Shown: positions 41,682 to 51,802 of the stretch, piece after piece
Layout of the letters: the number at the start of each line of letters is the position of its first letter
Numbering within the stretch: the stretch's first letter is position 1
Source of the DNA: Rhipidocladum racemiflorum
Taxonomy: Eukaryota > Streptophyta > Magnoliopsida > Poales > Poaceae
Length of the DNA stretch: 64,000 nucleotides
Direction of reading: 5' to 3'
NCBI GenBank assembly: GCA_036346355.1
Contig: CM070592.1
Location: forward strand, 37,350,193 to 37,414,192
The notes under the pieces: generated by a model
Told to the model about the DNA's origin: nothing
The model's input: only the letters and a program-made list of their open reading frames with translations
The model's database searches: none
Program-made: the position numbers and the translations under genes

Positions 41682-44600
41682 ATGAGAGGCTTGTTTTGGA
41701 ATATTAGAGGCTTGGGTCAGCCAGGTAAAACCCAATGCATTATGGACATTGTTAGAAATCAGAGATTAGATTTTATTGGTCTGCAAGAAACAAAGAGGGA
41801 GAATTTTAGTACTTCTTTCCTTAATTCAATTAGTACCTCTAGAAATTTTGATTGGCACTGGCTCCCTTCCAAAGCCACTGCAGGTGGTATTTTGGTTGGA
41901 ATTAATTTGGATTTGATGGAGATTGTACATGTGGAAATTAGAGAATTTTATATACAATGTTTGATTAAGATCAAAGAAAATGATTTTATTTGGAGGCTTG
42001 TGACGGTGTATGGTTCTCCTTATGAGGAGGGTAAACTGCATTTTATTTCTGAGCTTCATGAGATTTTCATTAAAGACTATCGCGTTCCAATCTTATTGGG
42101 AGGAGATTTTAACTTGATTAGATCCTCATCGATAAGAATAATGGCAAAGTGAATCATAAATGGTGTGATAAGTTTAATGATTGGATAAATATGCGGGGTC
42201 TTTTGGAGATGCACTTAACAAGGAGACAGTTTACTTGGACAAATAACCAAGATAATCCAATAATGACCACAATTGATCGAGTCTTTTGTAAACGCCTTTG
42301 AAGGAGATTTTCCTTTAGCTAGTGTTTCTTCTCTGGCTAGAATAGGAAGTGATCACACTCCTATCATATGGGATTCAGGAGATAAAATGATACATAAGAA
42401 ATTTTATTACAAGTTTGAGAAATGGTGGTTACTGCAAGAGGGTTTCAATGACATCATTTCTAAAGCATGGAACATTCCTGTGGTGGGTTTGAAAGCTATT
42501 GATAGATGGCAAATAAAAGTAAGGAATGTAAGGAAAGTTACTAAAGGTTGGAGTACTAATGTAGAGTCTCATATTAAGAAGAAAAAGAAGGTGCTTCTAG
42601 AAGAGTTTGATAATCTAGATATTCTTGCTGAATCTAGAATGCTTACTAATGAGGAAAAAAGTAGGCTTAGATCTAGCAAAGAAGAGTTAGAAAAAATTTG
42701 GGCAGTGGAAGAGATTAGGGCTAGACAAAGAGCCATAGATAGGAATATTAAGGAAGGAGATAAGAACACTAAGTATTTTCATACTGTAGCAAATCAAAGA
42801 AGGAGGAAGAAGATTATTGATATGTTGGAGGGGCCTGAAGGGCCGGTTCATGATACACAAAGTATGCTTGATATTGCTTGTAAATACTATAAATCTTTAT
42901 TTGGTTTCGAAGCTAAACCAAATATTAATGTGGATAATGATTTCTTTAATAGTGAAGACATGATCTCGGCGGATGAGAATGATAGATTAGAAGCTCCTTT
43001 CTCTGAAGAAGAGATTAAAAAAGCTGTTTTTGATTCTTATCCTGACGGTGCCCCTGGTCCGGATGGACTTTCTTTTATTTTTTATCAGAAATTTTGGAAC
43101 GTTATCAAAAATGATCTTATGGCCTTGTTTAAGGATTTGGAGAAAGGTGAGTTAGATCTTTTCAGACTAAACTTTGCTATGATTTCGCTGATTCCGAAAG
43201 AGAATAATGCTAATAATATCAAGCAGTTTAGACCTATTAGTCTGCTAAATTGCAGTTACAAAATCATTACTAAAGTTCTGAGCAACAGATTTAGTATGAT
43301 TTGTGATAGAATCATTTTACAAAACCAGACTGCTTTCATTAAAAATCGTTACATATTAGAAAGCGTGGTTACTGCTCATGAAGTCATCCATAAAATTCAA
43401 CAGGAGAATAGCAAAGGTTTAGTGCTTAAACTTGATTATGAAAAAGCCTATGATAAAGTGAATTGGAGTTTTCTGATGGATATTATGAGGAAAAGAGGTT
43501 TTGGCAGTAATTGGCGTTCTTGGATCTTCTCGGTGTTAGAAAGAGGTTCGGTTGGAATTAAAATCAATGATGTTGAAAGTGAGTTCTTCCACACTGGCAA
43601 AGGTCTGAGACAGGGAGACCCTCTTTCCCCTCTTCTTTTTAATCTTGTAGCTGATGTTTTCACCAGAATTTTACACAAGGCCACTAATGCTGGGTTTATT
43701 AATGGCCTGTGTGATGATTTTTGCCCTGGGGGGGTTGTCAGTTTGCAATATGCCGATGATACTCTTCTGTTTATTAAAAATAATGGAAGCTTTATCCTGC
43801 ATCTTAAATGGTTTCTTACTTGTTTCGAGCAAATGTCAGGTATGAGGATTAATTTTCATAAAAGTGAGCTGATTCCCATTAACTGTGACAGGGATGAGAT
43901 AATTAGATATGCTAATATCTTATGTTGTAAGATCAGTTCTTTCCCTATTAAATATCTTGGCATCCCTCTTCATTGGGACAAAATTAAGAGAGATGATTTC
44001 CAACCTTTGATAGATAAGATTTTAAAAAGAATTGCGGGTTGGAGGGGTAAACTTCTTTCCTATAGTGGTCGCTTAACCCTGATCAAATCTTGTTTAACCA
44101 GCATTCCTCTCTACCTCCTTTCCTTCTTTAAATTTCCTAATTGGGCTTTAAACCTGATTAACTCTCATATGGCTAATTGCTTATGGAATGATTTTGAAGG
44201 TCATAATAAGATTCATTTGGCTAATTGGAGTTTAGTTTGCATGGAGAAACGTTTTGGTGGTCTTGGTTTATCGAATCTAAAAGATTTAAATTTGTGCTTG
44301 TTGGCCTCCTGGTTGAAAAGGTTTTGTAGTAAAGAGAGTAATCAATGGAAAGATCTGATTAGATTTAAGTATAAAGTTGATAATCCAAATATTTTTCTTT
44401 GTGATAATAATCATGCCTCGGTTTTTTAGAAAGGCATCTTATGGGCTTTGCAAGCAACCAAATTTGGTTATAAATGGAATGTTGGAAATGGTAATAGGAT
44501 CAGATTTTGGGAAGATATTTGGTTCGGTAACTCTTGTTTAGCTACTCAATTTTGGGATTTGTATGTTTTAGTCAATGAAAAAGTAGCTACTATTGCGGAA

Positions 44601-45359
44601 ATCTGGGATGGTAACTCTCTTAAATGTACCTTCAGAAGGACGTTTTCAGAGAGAATGATGATAAGATGGCTTGAGTTATTAGAAGTGGCTAAGAGTATTA
44701 TTCTTGTTGATGATGATGACTCTCTAATTTGGCAATACAATAGTAGTGGAGTCTATTATGTTAAATCTCTTTATGCAATTATAAATTTTAGAGGGGTTTG
44801 TCCAATTTTTATCCCTGCGGTTTGGAGTATTATTGTCCCTCCTAGAATTCATTTTTTCCTTTGGCTGATTGCTCACAACAAAATTATGACAAAGGATAAT
44901 TTGAAGATTCGTGGTTTGGACAAAGGAATGGATTGTTGCTTTTGTAGTAATACTGAAACTGTCAATCACCTTTTCTTTGAATGCATTGTGGCTAAAAATA
45001 TGTGGAACATCATTGGAGATTTTTTTGATGTCTCAATTGGTTTCGACTTTGAGTCTATAGCTCGCTATTGGTTAAGTAATAAGAAAAATATGGTTCTAAA
45101 TACTGTTGTTTCAGCTGCACTTTGGAGTATATGGTATACTATAAATAACTTGATTTTTCATTCTCAAACTTGGTTAAGCATGAAAACAGTATGGCGAAAG
45201 GTTCTCTTCAATCTAAGGAACTGGAATCCGATCTTCAAGGAAGGGATGATACTGCGTATGAATCAGTTTTGTATTTGGTTGGATGCCAAAATTCGAGCTC
45301 CTCTCTCGTTGGGCGGAATAAGCGAAGCTGATCCTATTTTGTCTGAGTTTGCTGACTGA
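41682..45359 (+). pseudogene. LINE ORF2 (endonuclease and reverse transcriptase), broken
   Basis: Endonuclease motifs: GLFWNIRGLG at the start, IGLQETK, VTVYGSPY, GGDFNLI and SDHTPI. Two offsetting frameshifts near 42130 and 42290 lie inside the endonuclease. Reverse transcriptase follows: DGAPGPDGLSFIFYQKFW, RPISLLNCSYKIITK, KLDYEKAYDKVNW, GLRQGDPLSPLLF and the catalytic YADDTLLF near 43750. A TAG at 44427-44429 interrupts the frame. The C-terminal region continues in phase with VWSIIVPPRIHFFLWL and CCFCSNTETVNHLFFEC (zf-RVT) to 45359. Confidence 0.9.
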
Positions 45360-45568
45360 TGCAGTCTGTCGCTACTTTAGATCTTTTGTCGGATGAGCAC
45401 TGCTTAGACAGATGCTGTAATTTTCTTTTGCTGTGTCTGTTTCGTTCCCTGAAGGGGAGGCTGTGTTTTGAGTCTGATATTTGTGATCCTGCGCTGTTAA
45501 CAGTTGTGAAACTTGAGTTTCTTTTCAATGGAACTGGGGCAACTGTTGCCCTTTTGATCTAAAAAAAC

Positions 45569-46133
45569 AGGAGGTCTGAGCTTCCTCTGTAACTGATCGA
45601 TCGTTTGGAGAAGAAGCAGAACAGTAGCAGCCACGTGGTAGATTCCCGTTGGTCCATGAATAGTAAAGAACAAAGGCACGCGGGAAAAATTAGCAAATAG
45701 GGTCTAAAAATCCCGAAAAAATTCCTAAAAATACTAGGGAATTTTTGGAACCGAATAAAATTGGTTTCACTGATTTTGGATGAATTTTGGAATTTAGATA
45801 ATTCCGAAACGAATAAATTGAATTTGAAGAAAGAGCGCGAGAGATAAAATATCAAAGGGATTCTAAAAATCTTGGAAAAATTCCCAAAATTATTTTAGAA
45901 CATTTGGAACCTAATGGAATAGGTTTTGGGATTTTTGGAGCATTTTCGAACTCGGGTGGAATTTCGAATAAGGAAAGGAATTTGGAAATTTGACTTTTCA
46001 GAAGATGAAGGCTTGAACTCCAATTTCGGAAGGATACCGATGCCAGGTTAAATAGAACACTGACAAAAATCCAAGTTTTGAATTTAATTAATTTAAATTA
46101 GCTTTTGGCAAAATAACGAAATTGGGGATGTTA
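45569..46133 (-). repeat. Family C LTR, copy C3 (3' LTR start, truncated by the LINE junction)
   Basis: On the minus strand it begins TGTAACATCCCCAATTTCG at 46133, right after a polypurine tract, and runs ~565 bp to the LINE tail. The sequence matches 23017-23252 and 35363-35720 in opposite orientation, so it supplies the uninterrupted reference across the Helitron insertion site. Confidence 0.85.
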
Positions 46134-46148
46134 CAAACCTACCCCTCT
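46134..46148 (-). other. Polypurine tract of the family C element
   Basis: On the minus strand TAAGAGGGGTAGGTT directly precedes the LTR start TGTAACATCC. Confidence 0.8.
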
Positions 46149-46159
46149 TAGAGAGAATC

Positions 46160-46575
46160 TCATCCCCGAGATTCGGACGGAGAAAGAAAAAGATCGAAAA
46201 ACTCGGCTCGAAGATCCTCTTCCCGCTCCCAGGTGGCTTCCTTCTTGGAATGATTGCTCCACTGAACTTTGCAAAACTTAATCACTCTGCTTCTAGTTCG
46301 ACGCTCCACTGCACCCAAGATTTTGACTGGATACTCTGGATATGACAGGTCTTCTTTCAACTCCATCTCTTCATACGGCATCTGATGCTCTGGTAGTCTG
46401 AGACATTTCTTCAGCTGAGAAACATGGAAGACATCATGTACATCCGATAACTGCGGAGGTAGTTCCAACTTGTAAGCAACTTCTCCTCTTCTGGCTACCA
46501 CTAGAAAGGGGCCAATTTAGCGGGGCGCTAACTTCCCACTAACTCTAAATCACTCTTGTTTCTCTTCTAAGTCCG
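46160..46575 (-). pseudogene. Gypsy pol C-terminus (integrase tail) of the family C element
   Basis: From 46501 downward the frame is intact: VARRGEVAYKLELPPQL, DVHDVFHVSQLKKCL and SNHSKKEATWEREEDL, ending about 10 bp before the polypurine tract. This ties the family C LTR to the gypsy superfamily. Just upstream (46500-46560) the frame is still recognisable (GKLAPR, stop, IGPFLV) but carries stop codons. Confidence 0.85.
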
Positions 46576-47085
46576 GACGAGCATGGGCCACGCATTTAAT
46601 CTGGACGTGGCCTCTAGCGGCACCATACCTCTTTAACTCTACTGTCATGCCGTGTCTTTGAATCCTCTCCACGCCGCTCTATCGGTCGGCTGAACCTCGA
46701 GCCTCACTGCCGTTGCCCCAATGCATCCTGCACAGGATGGTGGTGCCAAAAGCTCCAAGCATTCTCTGTGCATTGGCCTCGCTGAGTCATTTCCTTCTTC
46801 ATCCGTGTCAGCAACAATGCAATTCGCCCCTCCTCCGTGCGGCAACAGCAGAAAACAGTGCCAAAATTTGTGTTGAGCATTCATGGCGACAAGATAAGGC
46901 ATCATGCCCTATCTTCACAATCACTGACAGACCATACCGACAAAGCCCTTGACTCTTAAGAACTTTAGACCAACGATACCCGAAATTGAACCATCCTACA
47001 AAGAGAAAAAGGCACTTGATGAGACACTAAGCACATAACACTCGAGAAACTACGTTGTGCAGAATAATGCACCACTTGTCTAAAC
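46576..47085. repeat. Direct repeat, copy 1
   Basis: About 500 bp strongly similar (by eye roughly 85-90 percent) to 48920-49495. Shared landmarks are TGCCGTGTCTTTGAATCC, GCACAGGATGGTGGTGCC and GAACCATCCTACAAAGAG. The plus strand of copy 2 is open over a long stretch, while copy 1 has stops. Identity unknown. Confidence 0.75.
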
Positions 47086-47312
47086 TTGCGCATCGAAATG
47101 TTAGTAGCTTGAGCATCAAAATGTAAGCATTTATCTTCTTCTTTTGTTGGAGCAATTTCATTCAACCGAAGAGAAAGGCCTACATCTACGATCCACCATA
47201 TTTGGGGGCTCATTGACTTAAAATACGAAATCATAGATAATTTCCAATGAGCATAATTTGAACCATTTAGCACGAGTGGATCATAAGAGTGCACAAGACC
47301 TCTAGTCGCCAT
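47086..47312 (-). pseudogene. Copia gag N-terminal fragment
   Basis: Starting at ATG 47312 the frame reads MATRGLVHSYDPLVLNGSN, YAHWKLSMISYFKS and SLRLNEIAPTKEEDKCLHF, typical of the start of copia gag. It lies about 40 bp downstream (minus sense) of a tRNA-Met primer site and LTR. Similarity ends at the junction with direct repeat copy 1 near 47085, so the rest of the element is lost. Confidence 0.75.
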
Positions 47313-47350
47313 TCCAACTCTCTAGATGGTTAAGTCTAATAAGGAGAGTA

Positions 47351-47366
47351 CCAAGCTCTGATACCA
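47351..47366 (-). other. Primer binding site (tRNA-Met) of the minus-strand copia element
   Basis: On the minus strand GTGGTATCAGAGCTTGG follows the LTR end CGATCTTACA after a few bases. Confidence 0.85.
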
Positions 47367-47368
47367 CT

Positions 47369-48904
47369 TGTAAGATCGAGGAGGCGCCTAGAAGGGGGGG
47401 AATAGGCGATTCTAAAAATTCTACCAAATAATCGAGAGTAGCCTAAAAAGACCCAAAGTCTAAAGTTCACAAAGAAATGTAGAAGAGTCTAATTATGAAC
47501 TTTAACAATCGAGTCCAAAACTAATAATCTCACTAGGAACTATCTAAATTAAGGCTCTACACAACAATTGCTATGTCGATCGAATAAATTAAGCATAGCA
47601 ATTCTAGATACTATCAAGCAATAGATGAAAGGACTAATGAAAATGCTTGAATGTAAAGAGACAAGTGACACCCGACTTTTTACCGTGGTGTTCGGAGACT
47701 TGCCGGTCTCCCCTAGTCCACGTTGAGGTTAGTCCAACCAAACCGTTGAACCGACTCCACTCTGGAGCGCTTTTCCTTAAATCCACTAGTGGTAGCTTTT
47801 TACCTTGCACGGTAGACTAAGCTCCAACCTTCACAAACTTTGTCGGGGCGTCTCACACACCTTGAGAGCTCCCAACACGACGCTTCTACGCTGTCTAGAA
47901 GGCGGCAACCTTCAAGAGCAACAAGTCGAGTATCCGGCTTGAGCTTCACCTAGCACAAAACCAATGCTTTCGGTGATTAACCTAAGTGCAACTCATGCAC
48001 TTGGTTCCTCCTCAAGTGCGACACATGCACAATGAGGCTCAACCCACTCCTAATTGCAACTAATGCGAATTAGGGCTCACTCCTTAGCTCAAAAATGAAG
48101 TTTGAGTGTATCACTCATGCAAAGAACTCACAATAGCTCATGTGGACTCAATGGAGCAAGCATCATCCAGCAAAAGCACCTCCAAGGGGTCTTTATATAG
48201 TCCCCATGCCAAAACTAGCCGTTGGAAATAAAATACTGAAAAATCAGGAAATCCGGCACTACCGGCCTCATAACGACGGTAGTGCCAGCCTCAAGTTCAA
48301 CGGTCGGCTAACGGCTAGTTGGCCGGCACTACCTCAGGTCAAATCCCGGTAGTGCCGCCTGGGACGGGAGTACCGGCCCTCCGGGCAGATGGCCGAACTC
48401 ACTAAGCCAAAACTACCTCTCTCTGGAAAAAAGCAGCCGGAGGTCAGGACCCGGTAGTGCCGCTGGGGCGGCACTACCGCCCATTCCATCCGGTAGTGCC
48501 GGCCTTGAGAGACTCAGAAAAACACCTCCGGAAAAAGCGACCAGGGCTCGGTCAGGTAGTACCTCTCATCCCAGACTACCGCCCAAGCTCCCGTGAGTGC
48601 CAAATTTCTAGGAGAAAACTGGATTTCAATTCAAACATTTTCTCAAAACTTTATCAAGAGTTCTTTGAGCAAAAATATGATCAACTAAGGATCATATCAA
48701 CTTGTAAAAAACATGTTTGCATCAATTTGAACTATGCTTAGAGAATTTTGCAATTTAAACCCATATCACTTTGCAAACACACAACTCCCAAAAGTCTAAA
48801 GATATGTATTTGCAAAAACAATTTAAGCAAATGAAACTCGAAATCTATGAAATTGATTCTCTCAGCCATGTGATGGTCAAGCCATGGCCAAATCCGCTTG
48901 CAAA
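47369..48904 (-). repeat. Long copia 5' LTR (right boundary approximate)
   Basis: The plus-strand left end TGTAAGATCGAGGAGG abuts the primer site. About 1.5 kb follows, with a cluster of inverted motifs CCGGCACTACCGG and CCGGTAGTGCCG between about 48250 and 48560. The right end lies near 48870-48904, where direct repeat copy 2 begins. No other copy is available in the window for comparison. Confidence 0.65.
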
Positions 48905-49495
48905 CAGCTTCCCTCTTTCCTGTTTCTCTTCCTCCTTCGGACAAGCATGCGCCACGTATTTACTCCGGATGTGGCCGCTAGCGGCGCCATATCTCTTCGA
49001 CTCTACTGCCATGCCGTGTCTCTGAATCCTCTCCGCGCCGCTCTTTCAATCGGCTGAACCTCGAGCCTCGCGGCCGTTGCCCCAATGCGTCCTGCACAGG
49101 ATGGTGGCGCCAAAAGCTCCAAGCATTATCTGTGCATTGGCTTCGCTGAGTCATTTCCTTCTTCATCCGTGTGCAGCAACAGTGCAGTTCGCCCCTCCTC
49201 CGTGCGGCGACAGCAGTCAATGGTGCCAAAATTTGCATTGAGCATTCATGGCGACAAGATGAGGCATCATGCCTTATCTTCACAATCATTGACAGACCAT
49301 AAAGATAAAGCCCTTGACTCCAAGAACTTTAGACCAACGATAACAGAAATTGAACCATCCTACAAAGAGAAAAAGGCACTTGATGAGACACAAAGCAGAG
49401 AACATTCGAGAAAATACGTTGTGCCGAATCGAAAAACATGATGGATGCTGCTTGGCTTATGTCCTGACAATGGACCACTTGTCTGAACTTGCCTT
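48905..49495. repeat. Direct repeat, copy 2
   Basis: Matches 46576-47085. On the plus strand an uninterrupted frame runs QDGGAKSSKHYLCIGFAES to SREHSRKYVVPNRKT (about 49085-49441), ending in TGA. It may be an exon of an unrecognised gene duplicated around the copia LTR, or transposon sequence. Confidence 0.65.
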
Positions 49496-49974
49496 GAGAT
49501 TGTCTCGCATGAAGAGTGACATCACAATAAATTATCCTTTGCTGATAAAAAATGAAAAAAAAATAAAGGATGCATCCTACTAAAGTTTTAAAATTACATC
49601 GTACAACAGGCATCTCAAGTTCTCAACCATGTAACTCTAATACTTGGTTCACTCTTCTACTTGACAAGATGCACATTATTTCTTCCAGTTGAAATTACGG
49701 ATATTGAATCATCAGATTTCATATTTGCAGTTGTGTAAATAATTTATCTCATAGTCATACAAATGTCTGCATCACATACTGGATTAAACAATGTCTTTTA
49801 CAAATCCTAGTTGAATGTTGCATTTTGTGGAAAGAAAATAGCAGTAATAGGAATTTGCACAAATTGGATGACATCTAGCAAGTGGCACACCTTTGCTTTA
49901 TTGCAAATGTGCAGCTGGTCAATATTTTAGCGTAATAAAAAAAGTTAACTTGGTCTGGTTTATGCTATCGCATA
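49496..49974. other. No gene recognised
   Basis: AT-rich sequence with no coding or repeat signal that I can name. It ends directly at a family A LTR start (49975). Confidence 0.4.
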
Positions 49975-51802
49975 TGTAACACCCCGGCACCTAATATGCC
50001 ACGAATGTCATCATAAACGATACTAGCAACAACTAAATCACATATTTTACGTTAAATTACAGCAACTACGCTAAATGCTTAACTTAAATTTCGGCAGCAT
50101 ATCCTTTATTTTTCCATGGTTTCAAGCATCAATAATATGGACATATCAAGATGGCATCATGAACGACAACAAAAACATGATAATCAAGGATTTCAGCAAC
50201 AATTCAACTAAGGATATAAATTTATCCTTTACATGACAATATGGACTAATTATTTACTCATGACGACCAACGAGGCATAAAAACCACAATTTAGTTCAAT
50301 GAGGTAACCGCCACAACTAAAGTACGGTTTGACATTGATTAAATGGGTGATGGTAAGTGATGATGTGTGACTAGCTCCCTTTCCCACCTGTCGGATCCAA
50401 GATACCTAAAAAGAACATAAACAACAAGCGTGAGTTCATCACTCAGCAAAGTGTATTGCAATGGTACACAAACAATAACAGTTCACATACATACTTTATG
50501 CCATTCACATATCATGAGAATCAACTCATAAACTTCTTCATTTATGCTCTCATATAACATCATCCGAAACATCTTCATATGCATCTCATAGAACATCATA
50601 AGCATCTCATATAACAACTTTATTCATGCAATACAATGCAATGCACATGTCTCTTTGTTAGCACATACCGGTATTGCCGAGTGCACACCCGTCGGTGTGC
50701 ACCCTCTTTTCCCTTCCATCCCGTAGATGGAGGGTGCCTACTCTTACCGACTCGCTCCCATTCACAACTGTGGATGGAACTACGAGGTAGGTCTTTCTCA
50801 GAGGCGCTCCGGATTAGTCATAACTTTCTCACCGACCTTACCGGATTAGTTATGACTTCCTCACCGTCCTGGCCTGTCCTCATGCCATGAATTTACACAT
50901 GCCATAACATGAATAAACTTGCATATGCACTCCATTCAACAATTGCATAGCCATTTAACATCTATAATCATCATAACACAAGCAAGTATCAAACATAGCA
51001 ACTTAGCCCTTCACATGAATTTGCATAAATACTCAGATTAACCATTGCATAGCCATTTAACAACTATAATCATCATAACACAAGCAAGTATCAATCATAG
51101 CAAAGCATTATAGCCAACCAAGCCACAACCACCACAACACACTTGCCTTCAACTGTGAGCGACGGAGTGGCGAGAGGTTGAGGGCACTCCCGGGGTCACA
51201 CCACCTGCACATAGGTACATCACACTCAAAACTTACCCACAAAATAGTACAAGAGCGATCATCTACAACGACCTCGCAACCTACTCCTAAAACCCGAAAA
51301 TAGAGAATCTGTCCAATCGAGACAGCGGGCTTCCAACTAGCATAACTTGAGTTCTAAAACTCCAAATCAAGTAAACGAATACATTTTCTCGAATCTCAGG
51401 AAATTTCCCAACTTTTTCTAAGTATTTGCGAAGACTGAATCGGCTTCTAAAATTGTCTAATATACAGTTGAACACGATCTGTCCCAATCACAACACAGAT
51501 TTGACAGCGCTTGGTAAAATAGCCATAACTTTGAAACGGCTTAACAAAAGTTAACATTCTTGGTGTCCACTGAAAGATAATTGAATTACCTACAACTTCT
51601 GTAACAGCTGGCCGATCAGGAAATGTCTCTAACATTGCCAAACACGCATCCCAACACTGACTGTCAAACATGGCTGAGAGCTACTCGCGAGATAGATCTA
51701 GAATCCAATTCAATCCCTCTAATCACAGCACCTAAACAAGGGTTCTAGGCATGGATTCTCCCATCTAGCAGCACCTAGAACACCACAAAAGAACAATGAA
51801 TC
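49975..51802 (-). repeat. Family A LTR, copy A2 (truncated by LTR B)
   Basis: Plus-strand start TGTAACACCCCGGCACC. Equivalent parts to A1 in reverse order: acceptor-like CTAAAAAGAAC at 50406-50416, hairpin TGAGTTCATCACTCA at 50431-50445, stem-loop near 50683-50700, and a 58-nt exon-like block 51147-51204 with donor AG|GCAAGT. Similarity stops at 51802 at a point equivalent to about 6850 in A1, where LTR B starts. The missing front part would lie beyond the family B element. Confidence 0.85.

Larger units (their letters stand above)
39481..45568 (+). mobile_element. LINE (L1-type), nearly full length, defective
   Basis: ORF1 with two CCHC zinc knuckles is followed by ORF2 with apurinic-type endonuclease, reverse transcriptase and a C-terminal zf-RVT region, then a ~200-bp 3' UTR and a short A run (45562-45568). 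The 5' boundary is approximate. No target duplication was found by eye. Several frameshifts and nonsense codons show it is dead. Confidence 0.9.

Noticed and set aside
47369..48560. Possible CRISPR-like array from the repeated CCGGTAGTGCCG words
   Set aside because: Spacing is irregular, orientations are mixed and the context is a plant copia LTR.
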